DNA of 64,000 bases from NCBI RefSeq assembly GCF_050483325.1, contig NZ_JBCMYF010000004.1:1-64000 (forward strand), read 5' to 3'. This stretch comes from Bacillus_P idriensis_A (GTDB lineage Bacteria > Bacillota > Bacilli > Bacillales > Bacillaceae). This document shows, in pieces, positions 25,354 through 33,486 of the stretch. Positions within the stretch are counted from its first letter, which is position 1; every line of letters starts with the position of its first letter. The notes beneath the pieces were generated by a model, which saw only the letters and a list, made by a program, of their open reading frames with translations, made no database searches and was not told the origin of the DNA. The translations under genes and the position numbers were made by a program.

Positions 25354-25581
25354 TCACTTTGCAGCTAAAATCGTGTTCAAGTAAATGGATTGAGCTTCTT
25401 CCAAAGCCATTTTCGTCAGTTCATCTCTCTTTTCAATCTTTCCGCTAAACTCTAAGGTGTAATCCAGAATCCCCTGTTCAGACAGTAAACACTCCATTTT
25501 AACCTTACATTCGCCTTTAATAACCGAAAAGACCGCAACCGTCTTATCATCCAGCACATATATGGATGGCTGCACGCGCAT
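25354..25581 (-). CDS. Hypothetical protein, 75 aa
   Basis: A small soluble protein with alternating beta-type segments (QPSIYVLDDKTVAVFSVIKG) and a C-terminal helix. ATG 25581 lies about 11 bases after AAGGAGG; the longer frame to 25668 has no ribosome site. It is divergent from the 127-aa gene. No family recognised. Confidence 0.6.
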   Translation of the reverse strand: MRVQPSIYVLDDKTVAVFSVIKGECKVKMECLLSEQGILDYTLEFSGKIEKRDELTKMALEEAQSIYLNTILAAK

Positions 25582-25736
25582 AGAGAGCTGAACCTCCTTC
25601 GAAAAAAGTAGTTTAACAATTATCCATATTCGACAGAAGCAGCCGTATTCCTGCAACTTTTTCATCATATCGAAATAGCACGAACAAGATCCTTTACATA
25701 TATATAAGGAGCAAGTTCGTTCGGAGGTGTATTTTT

Positions 25737-26120
25737 TTGCGGAGGCAAAGGCAACAATGGTTTCGGCCGTATTATTTCAACCCCTATTGTCAAATTCATT
25801 TCCCTTGTAATCAATATATGAGGAGACCTTTTCCGGAGGTTGACTCAAGTCAGTTTGTCCATTCAGCCTCTCATATGGATGGACTGATGGCTGATGCAAA
25901 AAAATTGACCACCTATCTCTCAGTTTCTAAAGAACAGGCAAAAAAGATCCTTTCTGCCGCACAGGAATCCAACACCAAACTGGTAAAAAAGCTTTTGCTC
26001 GCTTCCGGCATAACAAATGAGGTAGAAACTGAGTTCAATCCTGACGGTGTCAAAATCATCCTTTCTTATAAAAATCCTGATTTGAATTGCTGCAGGCTAA
26101 TATTGGTGCTGAAATGGTAA
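25737..26120 (+). CDS. Hypothetical protein, probably YuzC-like
   Basis: A 127-aa protein with an Arg/Tyr/Phe-rich N-terminus (RRQRQQWFRPYYFNPY) like a coat or surface protein, then a helical part (AKKLTTYLSVSKEQAKKIL) and a beta-rich end with LNCC. It starts at TTG with GGAGGTG eight bases upstream. In B. subtilis yuzC lies beside degQ, so this is the positional match; sequence identity was not checked. Confidence 0.65.
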   Translation: MRRQRQQWFRPYYFNPYCQIHFPCNQYMRRPFPEVDSSQFVHSASHMDGLMADAKKLTTYLSVSKEQAKKILSAAQESNTKLVKKLLLASGITNEVETEFNPDGVKIILSYKNPDLNCCRLILVLKW

Positions 26121-26122
26121 AA

Positions 26123-26151
26123 GAAAAAAGGATGACAAGTTTCGTCATCCT
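26123..26151. terminator. Terminator after the chemoreceptor gene
   Basis: GGATGAC and GTCATCC pair across seven bases, include the receptor stop codon and are followed by T-rich sequence on the minus strand. Confidence 0.75.
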
Positions 26152-28124
26152 CCCGTTTTAAACCTTTTCACCAGTTCCTGAAGCTGTTTAGTGGCTTCGC
26201 TTAAATTTCCAGCTGAATCTGCAACTGATGCAAGAGCTCTGAGCTGCTCATCTGTTGAAGCATTTACTTCTTCTGCAGCTGCCGCAGATTGTTCTGTAAT
26301 AGCCGATATATTAACAATTGATTCTATCACCTGTTCTTTTTGCAATGTCATTTCCTTAGTATCTTCAGTGATACTCGAAATGGATTGTGAAAGATCGCTC
26401 ATCAACATAACAATTGTCTGAAAGGCATCACCCGAATTATGAACGGCTTTCTGCTGTTCATTATTCATTTCCTTTGTCCGATCCATTGCAGCAACTGCTT
26501 TAATCGATTCTTGCTGAATTCCTGAAATCGTTTCTGTAATTCTGCCGGTAGCTCTTGCTGACTGCTCTGCAAGTTTTCTTACCTCAGCTGCGACTACCGC
26601 AAATCCTTTCCCGCTCTCTCCTGCCCGTGCAGCTTCAATGCTTGCATTAAGAGCAAGCAAATTGGTTTGATCAGAAATGGACGAAATCACCGTAACTACC
26701 TCTTCAATTTGTTTAATCTTACCTGCAAGATCAGTTAAAACACCTTCCACAGAAGCAAGCTCTTTATTCGATTCTGTTGATTTAGCCTGAAGGACATTTA
26801 ATTTTTCCAGACCATCATAGCTTGCATGCTCTGTCTTTGCAGACAATGTCTGAATATGTGAAATAGATTCATTTACTTCCGTAATCTTCGAAGATAGCTT
26901 AGTTGTGAGGCCGCTCATATTTTCAACATCCGAAGTTTGTTCAGAAGCCCCTCTTGCAACATCTTCCATTGCACCTGCAACTTGCTCACTGGCTGCCATT
27001 GTTTCTTCAGAAACCGCACTTAAATTCTCAGCAGAATCATTAATCGTTTTAACAGACAAGTTCACTTCCTCAATCATGCGTTTCATTTCAGAGACCATGG
27101 TGTTAAAGTTCTCTGCCAGGGTTCCTACTTCATCCTTATTTGAAACATTCACTCTGCGAGTTAAATCTCCCGCTGCAACTGCTTTAGCAGTTTCGCCTAT
27201 ACGAACAATAGGATTTGCAATGGATCTGGAGACAAAATATCCAATGACAACGGCAATTAGAAGAGCTGCAAGTGTAATAAGCAGATTTGTAAAGGAAACT
27301 GTATTTGCTGTTTCCATTAAATCGTCGTATTTATAGACAGCCCCAATTTTCCAATTTAACCCGTTAATTGTTTCAAAATACAGCATTCGTTCTTCTGATT
27401 CAAAAACGTATTCTACTAAACCATTTTTGTTTTCCATCACAGATTTCATAAAATCTAACTTAGATAAGTCTTTTCCCTGTTCAGTCGGATGCGACAAGGC
27501 TGCTCCATTTTGATCAATTAAGAAAGAATAGCCGCCATAACCAACTGTTACGCTGTTCACTATTTCATTGACTGCATCTAAAGATAAGTCAAAAGCAATA
27601 ACACCTACTACTTTATTATTTTTCATAACTGCTTTTGCTCCGGTTACCGTAAAGGAACCCTTTGCAGCATCTTGATATGGTTCGGTCCACACTACTTTTT
27701 CAGGGGTTTCTTTAGCCAGGATATACCAGGGTCTTGTTGTAGGGTCAAAATCCTCTGGAAGTTCTACCGAAGGCTGAATGAACAGCGATTTTTTTTCGTT
27801 TCCTGCATAAATTAAGCTCACCCGCTGATTCGTCTCAAGAAAGGTTTGAAACTGCTGTGAAATAGCTGTTTCATTTCCTTCTTCACTTAACAAGCCGACA
27901 AGCTGATTATCTTCTCCAAATCTGATAAGGCTTTTCTCATAATCTCTCAAACTTAATTCAATGTTGCTTTTCAGCTGCTGAATAATGCCTGTACCATTTC
28001 TTTTTGCATCTTTGTGCATTTCAGATTGCAGATAAAAATGTGAAAAAAGCTGTACAGAAGCAAGAGCTGATATGATGATGACCGCCAAAAACAAAGTAAT
28101 TTTAACTTGAAGCTTTTTAAACAT
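26145..28124 (-). CDS. Methyl-accepting chemotaxis protein with a Cache sensor
   Basis: A 659-aa transmembrane receptor: TM1 at about 8-28, an extracellular double-Cache domain (TRPWYILAKETPEKVVWTEPY, cited as RPWYILAKE, about 130-155), TM2 near 280-300, a HAMP domain, and a long signalling coiled coil. The hairpin tip has SDQTNLLALNASIEAARAGE, cited as NLLALNASIEAARAGE, where CheA and CheW bind. Cache domains of this type often bind amino acids. It is like B. subtilis McpA/B/C; ligand unknown. Single gene with its own terminator. Confidence 0.93.
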   Translation of the reverse strand: MFKKLQVKITLFLAVIIISALASVQLFSHFYLQSEMHKDAKRNGTGIIQQLKSNIELSLRDYEKSLIRFGEDNQLVGLLSEEGNETAISQQFQTFLETNQRVSLIYAGNEKKSLFIQPSVELPEDFDPTTRPWYILAKETPEKVVWTEPYQDAAKGSFTVTGAKAVMKNNKVVGVIAFDLSLDAVNEIVNSVTVGYGGYSFLIDQNGAALSHPTEQGKDLSKLDFMKSVMENKNGLVEYVFESEERMLYFETINGLNWKIGAVYKYDDLMETANTVSFTNLLITLAALLIAVVIGYFVSRSIANPIVRIGETAKAVAAGDLTRRVNVSNKDEVGTLAENFNTMVSEMKRMIEEVNLSVKTINDSAENLSAVSEETMAASEQVAGAMEDVARGASEQTSDVENMSGLTTKLSSKITEVNESISHIQTLSAKTEHASYDGLEKLNVLQAKSTESNKELASVEGVLTDLAGKIKQIEEVVTVISSISDQTNLLALNASIEAARAGESGKGFAVVAAEVRKLAEQSARATGRITETISGIQQESIKAVAAMDRTKEMNNEQQKAVHNSGDAFQTIVMLMSDLSQSISSITEDTKEMTLQKEQVIESIVNISAITEQSAAAAEEVNASTDEQLRALASVADSAGNLSEATKQLQELVKRFKTGG

Positions 28125-28214
28125 TTTTATTACTCCCCCGCCATTTTCTTTGTATAGGGGTTATATCGTCAGTTCAGTTCAAAATATTAGTAAAAAACGA
28201 AAAAAGAAAGCCGG

Positions 28215-28823
28215 TTAGACTTCTGATAAGTGCTGGATCATAGCAGACACCGCTTCTGTTAAATCATCCTGCGAAAAGCTGGGGACATTCCCTATTTCCA
28301 GAGCCAGGTTATGTGAAGCCGGAACATGGATAAAACCTGCCGGGATGGTTTGATTTGATTGCTTAAAATAGTGGATGGCCTGATACATAATGTAATTGCA
28401 CAAGTAAGTTCCGGCGGTGTTGGATATTTCCGCTGGAATGCCGCGTTCCTTTAGCACGTTCACAAACGTACGGATAGGAAGTGTGCTGAAATAGGCAGCC
28501 GGTCCCTCAGTCTGTATCAATTCATCCTGTTTTACAATTCCCTCATTATCTTTTTCTCCATCCGCACAATTGATGGCTATTCTTTCGGGAGTAATCTTGT
28601 ATCTGCCGGCAGCAAGTCCAAGCATCAATACGGCATCAGGCTTTTCTTCCTCAATATGCAAAAGACATTGCTCCCACGTTTTTGAAAATTGAACAGGGAG
28701 TACTTTCCCGCAGATTTCATAGTCACCAATCATCTTTCCATGCAACTGCTCAGCAATTAAAGCTGTTGGATTTATTGTATAATGCAAAAATGGTTCAAAC
28801 CCTGTTAACAATACTTTTTTCAC
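28215..28823 (-). CDS. pcp: Pyrrolidone-carboxylate peptidase
   Basis: A 202-aa cysteine peptidase (family C15) that removes N-terminal pyroglutamate from peptides in the cytosol. Catalytic residues are Glu80 (KITPERIAIN), Cys142 (AGTYLCNYIMYQ) and His166 (GFIHVP). GFEPF (8-12) is the family N-terminal block. Length is normal. The upstream region holds the second 52-bp repeat array. Confidence 0.95.
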   Translation of the reverse strand: MKKVLLTGFEPFLHYTINPTALIAEQLHGKMIGDYEICGKVLPVQFSKTWEQCLLHIEEEKPDAVLMLGLAAGRYKITPERIAINCADGEKDNEGIVKQDELIQTEGPAAYFSTLPIRTFVNVLKERGIPAEISNTAGTYLCNYIMYQAIHYFKQSNQTIPAGFIHVPASHNLALEIGNVPSFSQDDLTEAVSAMIQHLSEV

Positions 28824-28941
28824 TCTTCTCTCTCTCCTTATTTAGGAACTCGAATGAAATGATTATATCAGAAAATTCTATATTTTATTTAAAACGTTAG
28901 AAAATGGATTGGTTTTTATTTAGAGGAATCATAGTATATTT

Positions 28942-29375
28942 TTGATTCCTCTTTTCAGGCATTTTCAAGCTTTTGTGGAATCATAGACCTCCTTTGATTC
29001 CACTTACCAGGTTTTTTCAGTTTGTTATGGAATCATAGACATCCTTTGATTCCACTTTCCTGGCGTTTTCAGGTTTTTATGGAATCATAGACTTCCTTTG
29101 ATTCCACTTTCCAAGCTATTTCAGGTTTTCGGGGAATCATAGACATCCTTTGATTCCACTTACCAAGCTGTTTCACGTTTTCGTGGAATCATTGACCTCC
29201 TTTGATTCCACTTTCCAAGCTTTTTCACTTTTTCGTAGAATCATAGACCTCCTTTGATTCCACTCATCAGGCATTCTCGGTTTGTTTGTGGAATCACAGC
29301 CTCACGCTGTTTCCCCTAAACAGGATCATCCAGGTTTTTTGGATGCCCATAGCCTTCCGTTTATTCCCCTAAACA
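28942..29375. repeat. Tandem array of 52-bp dyad repeats (array 2)
   Basis: Units start with TTGATTCC at 28942, 28994, 29046, 29098, 29150, 29202 and 29254, exactly 52 bases apart. Two degenerate units at about 29307 and 29360 read TTCCCCTAAACA. As in array 1, GATTCCA is at positions 3-9 and TGGAATC at 35-41; the sequences between these arms differ from array 1 (for example CATAGACATCC against CATAGCATGCT). A partial unit (GGAATCATAG) precedes the first. It lies between the aldo/keto reductase end and the pcp start. Confidence 0.88.
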
Positions 29376-29379
29376 ACAG

Positions 29380-29420
29380 AAAACGGGTACTAAATTGCTA
29401 AACAATTTAGTACCCGTTTT
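29380..29420. terminator. Long hairpin terminator after the aldo/keto reductase
   Basis: Perfect 18-base arms (AAAACGGGTACTAAATTG and complement) with a five-base loop. It lies directly beside repeat array 2, as a similar hairpin lies beside array 1. Confidence 0.85.
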
Positions 29421-29467
29421 CTTCTGAACCCTGCTTCTTATCTTAAAACGAGATCATGGGTTTAATG

Positions 29468-30370
29468 CTATGCAATTTCACGTCCCATTGCAACCTGCAG
29501 GATATCAAACCATTGGTCGCGTGTTAAGGTTAAATCAAGTGCGCGAATTGCGGACTCAATGCGGTTCATTTTGCCTGAGCCGACAATCGGCATAATGTTT
29601 GCCGGATGGCTGATCAGCCATGCGTACAGAACTTCATCCATTCCTTTTGCCCCGGCTTCGAGAGCGATTCTCTCAAGTGTATCACGCAGATTCTTGGCTC
29701 TCTCGTCATCAGCTGAGAAAATAGAACCCCCTGCAAGCGGAGACCATGCCATTGGCGCGATTCTTTCTTCCTGACATAAGTCAAGCGTGCCATCTTCAAA
29801 GTTCTCCAGGTTATAGGCAGAAAGCTCAATTTGATTCGTAATCAGCGGGAAGTCTAAATACGATTGCAGCATTTTGAACTGTGAGCGTTTAAAATTCGAT
29901 ACGCCAAAATGGCGGACTTTTCCTTCTTTTTTAAGTTGTGTGAACGCTTCTGCAACCAGTGCTGGATCCATAAACGGATCGGGACGGTGAATAAGCAGAA
30001 CATCTATGTAATCTGTCTGAAAGTTTTCCAGTGATTTGCTGACTGAAGCCAAAATATGCTCTTTGCTTGTATCATAGGATTTGATGCTGTGTTCCGGGCG
30101 ATTGTCTGAGACTAGTTTAATGCCGCATTTTGTGACAATCTCCATTTGCTCTCTAAGCTCTGGTTTGAGTGCAAGAGCATCCCCGAATTTTTTCTCGCAA
30201 GTGTAATTTCCATAAATATCAGCGTGATCAAAGGTTGTAATGCCTGCCTTTAAGCACTCCTCTATTAATTTAACCACTTCTTCATTTGACATGTTCCAGT
30301 CTGAAAGACGCCATAATCCATGTATGATCCTTGAAAATGATAGATCTTCTGTAAGTTGTATTCTCTGCAT
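29468..30370 (-). CDS. Aldo/keto reductase
   Basis: A 300-aa NADPH-dependent reductase of the AKR superfamily. Catalytic Asp (FDHADIYG), Tyr in the same block and Lys (EIVTKCGIK) are present, with SLENFQTDYIDVLLIHRPDP next. ATG 30370 is eight bases after AAAGGAG; ATG 30376 is too close to it. It resembles the YcsN/YdhF group (LGLSNF-type HFGVSNF, IPIVGSGK). Substrate unknown. Confidence 0.92.
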   Translation of the reverse strand: MQRIQLTEDLSFSRIIHGLWRLSDWNMSNEEVVKLIEECLKAGITTFDHADIYGNYTCEKKFGDALALKPELREQMEIVTKCGIKLVSDNRPEHSIKSYDTSKEHILASVSKSLENFQTDYIDVLLIHRPDPFMDPALVAEAFTQLKKEGKVRHFGVSNFKRSQFKMLQSYLDFPLITNQIELSAYNLENFEDGTLDLCQEERIAPMAWSPLAGGSIFSADDERAKNLRDTLERIALEAGAKGMDEVLYAWLISHPANIMPIVGSGKMNRIESAIRALDLTLTRDQWFDILQVAMGREIA

Positions 30371-30442
30371 AATCATTCTCCTTTCCCTTTCATTGTATAC
30401 TGAAAGCGTTCGATCACAAAATAATTGTGTCCCTGAATCTTC

Positions 30443-31678
30443 TCAGCTTGTTTGTGCAATTTCTTCACCGTTTAAAAGATGATTTGACCAAAGAATTGCC
30501 TCCATATAGCATTCTTGAATTTCTTCAGGGCTGAGCGGCAAGTCTTGTGTATGCCAATTTGATTTTTCTATTTCAATGGCCCATTTTAATACTTTGCGAA
30601 TGTCATTTTCTACTCCGCTTAACGCTTCCCGAATTTCATCTGAAAGAGGCAGTTCATTTAAAACGTCATCCAAATTGCGGTGCAGGAGCGCATCAACAAG
30701 GGAAAACATGCCTGTCAGCATATATAGGGAAGGTTCTGTTCTGCCGATCTTAATGGAGAGCCTCTCACAAAGCTTAGCGCGCATAAGAGACAGGCGGATC
30801 ACTTCCTCCTGAATCGGATCATTTTTGAAATTCAGATTTTTAATGGACAGGATATAAATCCATTTTTTAATTTCATTAAGTCCAAGGAGGACAATCGCCT
30901 GTTTGATCGACTTAATTTTGTTTTTTGGCCTGAAAGCAGGCGAATTCATTAATTTCAAAAGCTTATAGGAAAGGGAAAGATCCTGTTCAATCTGCTCTGA
31001 AATTTTATCAATGTCAGGCTCCGTTTTAGATAACTCATGGAGGATCTGCAGATAACCATGAATATAAACGGGAATATCATAGCTTGAGAGAACAACTGGT
31101 TTGCTGAAGAAATAGCCTTGATAATAATCATAGCCATCTCTTAATGCAAGCTGGTATTCCTCTTGTGTTTCTACCTTTTCGGCTAAAAAAGACACTCCAT
31201 ATTGCTTGTACCGATTCATAATTTGTTTTCTTTTCTGCACCTGTGTCTGCAGAAAATCCACCTTGATAATATCAATATACTTTAGTAATTTCGGCAGCAG
31301 AAAATAGTTTTGCTGCAAGTTAAAATCATCGAGCGCAATGGTATACCCGAGTTTTTTCAATTCAGCGCAAATCTCTATCAATTCTTCTGTAATGGGAACA
31401 TCTTCGAGAATCTCCACTACAATGGAACCAGGATTAAAATAGCTTGGCAAGTTCATTTTCAGCAGGCTTTCTGTGAAATTAATAAAACATCTTTTTCCCT
31501 GTGCCAGCTCTTCAAGGCCAATATTGATAAAACTATTTATAATAACATCAGCTGTCGCTTCATCTCCATCTATATCAGGAAATGAATTACTGCTATTTCC
31601 GTTCCGGTAAAGAAGTTCATAGGCAACACTTTGTCCTTTTCTGTCAAATATCGGCTGCCTTGCTACAAATACCTTCAT
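30443..31678 (-). CDS. yuxH: EAL-HDOD signalling protein YuxH
   Basis: A 411-aa protein with a degenerate EAL domain (KVFVARQPIFDRKGQSVAYELLYR at the start, cited as ARQPIFDRKGQ; YELLYR replaces the EAL motif) and a C-terminal HDOD domain from about residue 200. The domain changes suggest it does not hydrolyse cyclic-di-GMP but acts as a scaffold. In B. subtilis yuxH is a ComA-repressed gene near degQ, which fits the location. ATG 31678 has GGTTGGAG just upstream. Confidence 0.88.
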   Translation of the reverse strand: MKVFVARQPIFDRKGQSVAYELLYRNGNSSNSFPDIDGDEATADVIINSFINIGLEELAQGKRCFINFTESLLKMNLPSYFNPGSIVVEILEDVPITEELIEICAELKKLGYTIALDDFNLQQNYFLLPKLLKYIDIIKVDFLQTQVQKRKQIMNRYKQYGVSFLAEKVETQEEYQLALRDGYDYYQGYFFSKPVVLSSYDIPVYIHGYLQILHELSKTEPDIDKISEQIEQDLSLSYKLLKLMNSPAFRPKNKIKSIKQAIVLLGLNEIKKWIYILSIKNLNFKNDPIQEEVIRLSLMRAKLCERLSIKIGRTEPSLYMLTGMFSLVDALLHRNLDDVLNELPLSDEIREALSGVENDIRKVLKWAIEIEKSNWHTQDLPLSPEEIQECYMEAILWSNHLLNGEEIAQTS

Positions 31679-31780
31679 TTCTCCAACCCCTTTTGCCCTA
31701 TCTCCAATCAGTACATTTGAACTATATCGATTGTACATGAAAGAGCGCATTGGTTGTGTCGAATTATGTAGTCTTTTGCT

Positions 31781-33052
31781 TTACATTTTCAAGTATTTTT
31801 CCACAACATAAAAAAGTGTTTTCTCATTTTTCGTCAAATAAGCGATTTCAGCTATTTTTTTCAGTACATCTTTTACGATTGAGGAATCCACAACCAGAAC
31901 AGAATTATTCAAGATTTCATAATAGCACTTCAGAGCTTCTTCCTGATGACTGTTCCGACAATGCAAATCTCCTATTAAATGCAGAAATTTAAATTTCAAA
32001 TCGCCGAATTCGCCTGAATAAACATCTCCGAACGCTTGATAAAGTCTTAATACATCCTTATCCTGTCCATCCTCATAATAGGTAACGGCCAGCTCAAAAA
32101 GCGTATTTAGTATTCCTTTTACATCATCCTCTTGTTTATAAATTTTATGAGCTGATTGCAGGTACGACATCGCACTCCCGGCATCCAGTAAATACCTGCT
32201 GAGAATACCTAAGTTCGTATAAGTGCCCGCCAAATTCAATTGATCATCTGTCCCTTCGAAAAACAGCAGCGCTTTTGCATAGGCGGCACTTGCATTTTCA
32301 TACTCATTCATTCGTCTGTAGCATAGGCCCAGCACCATATATACAACACCTGTTTGATAGTATATGGATGTTTTGCTGCTGAACGAGAGCGCCTGTTTCA
32401 AAAAACGGATCGCCGAATAATATTCTCCTTTTTTAGCATGGGCGAGTCCAAGATTATTCAGCAAAGAGATTTTTTCAACTCCTGAAGCTTTGAAAGCAAT
32501 CGAATCCTCATAAGCCTCATTTAAATAAGAAAATGCCTTTGAGAGCTGATCCTGGTTAATGAGCAAGGACGTCAGATAATTGCTGGTTCTGAGTCTTTGT
32601 TCAGAATATTGCAGGCTGCAGAATATTTCGTAGCTCTTTTCATAAGCCGCAATTGCTTCTTCAATTTCTAGCTTCATCCGCTGCAGAATTCGCCCCTGGC
32701 AAAAATAATAAAGGGCTAGGTCACTTTGGTTTAACGATTCCAGATTTTTTTCTAAATCGTTTAAGTGTTCAGCCGCATCTGCAAAATGATCATTGATGAC
32801 AGCGTATTCCAAACTGGAAAGAGCTTTTTTTATATCAAAAGACAAAAGCGACTTATCCTCATCTTCGAAAAAATCATGAATATCACATTTCAGTCTTTCG
32901 CTGAATTTCAGCAGCAGTTTATAAGAAGGCTGTACCATTCCCTTTTCAAGCTGGCTGATATAGCTGCGGTTGACGATGCCGATTGCAAGCTCGCTTTGAG
33001 TCAATTTTTGCTTCTTTCTCAGCTGTCTTAATTTCATTCCAACGGTATTCAT
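31781..33052 (-). CDS. XRE-TPR transcriptional regulator of the RRNPP (NprR/PlcR-like) type
   Basis: A 423-aa protein, the length of NprR. An XRE helix-turn-helix occupies residues 5-60 (LRQLRKKQKLTQSELA, RSYISQLEKGMVQPS). About seven tetratricopeptide repeats follow (for example NNLGLAHAKKGEYYSAI, YTNLGILSRYLLDAG), forming the peptide-binding solenoid. RRNPP regulators bind an imported signalling peptide and switch on exoprotease, sporulation or virulence genes. A 46-aa exported peptide gene is transcribed divergently from the 138-base gap, and a secreted protease lies beyond it. The cognate peptide is inferred, not shown. Confidence 0.87.
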   Translation of the reverse strand: MNTVGMKLRQLRKKQKLTQSELAIGIVNRSYISQLEKGMVQPSYKLLLKFSERLKCDIHDFFEDEDKSLLSFDIKKALSSLEYAVINDHFADAAEHLNDLEKNLESLNQSDLALYYFCQGRILQRMKLEIEEAIAAYEKSYEIFCSLQYSEQRLRTSNYLTSLLINQDQLSKAFSYLNEAYEDSIAFKASGVEKISLLNNLGLAHAKKGEYYSAIRFLKQALSFSSKTSIYYQTGVVYMVLGLCYRRMNEYENASAAYAKALLFFEGTDDQLNLAGTYTNLGILSRYLLDAGSAMSYLQSAHKIYKQEDDVKGILNTLFELAVTYYEDGQDKDVLRLYQAFGDVYSGEFGDLKFKFLHLIGDLHCRNSHQEEALKCYYEILNNSVLVVDSSIVKDVLKKIAEIAYLTKNEKTLFYVVEKYLKM

Positions 33053-33083
33053 AAGGCGCCTCCTGAAAAAAATTGAATATGTA

Positions 33084-33111
33084 TTGACAAGAAAATAAAT
33101 TATTGTATATA
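33084..33111 (+). promoter_or_regulatory. Sigma-A-type promoter for the 46-aa lipopeptide gene
   Basis: TTGACA at 33084-33089 is followed after 16 bases by TATATA (33106-33111). The leader to the ATG is about 75 bases. The region is shared with the divergent regulator gene. Confidence 0.6.
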
Positions 33112-33190
33112 TTTGAATTGTCAGTTAATTACAACAAAATGTTTTTAATTTTTAAAATGTTAATATAAAAGAACTAACGGAGGTTTTGAG

Positions 33191-33331
33191 ATGAAGAAAA
33201 TGAGAAAGCATCTTTTTTTACTTGCACTTGGTATGGCTATCCTTTTATCTGGATGTTCAAAAGCAGAAAAAGATATCCAGACTGCTGACGAAGAATGGCC
33301 TAGAATTATTAAAGCCCACGAATATAGTTAA
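33191..33331 (+). CDS. 46-aa lipoprotein-like peptide, candidate signal precursor
   Basis: ATG 33191 follows CGGAGG by seven bases. The peptide begins MKKMRKHLFLLALGMAILLS and has the lipobox LLSGC with Cys22. The mature part is 25 residues, acidic in the middle, ending in IIKAHEYS. Such short exported peptides are the source of Phr, NprX, PapR and enterococcal lipoprotein-derived pheromones. It is divergent from an RRNPP-type regulator and convergent with a subtilase. The alternative is an ordinary small lipoprotein. Confidence 0.75.
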   Translation: MKKMRKHLFLLALGMAILLSGCSKAEKDIQTADEEWPRIIKAHEYS

Positions 33332-33434
33332 CATCCGCTCTAAATGTGCTTCAGAAGATTCATGACTTCACTCTATATCTATCTATTAAACCATATTTTC
33401 ATAGGATTGAACCAAATTTTGTAGGACGAAAAAG

Positions 33435-33475
33435 AAAAAGAGCTTATCCCATTTTAGTTTTGGGAAGCTCTTTTT
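33435..33475. terminator. Bidirectional terminator between lipopeptide and subtilase genes
   Basis: AAAAAGAGCTT and AAGCTCTTTTT pair, with an inner CCCA/TGGG extension and a two-base bulge. Confidence 0.8.
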
Positions 33476-33486
33476 CTTTTCTCTTA

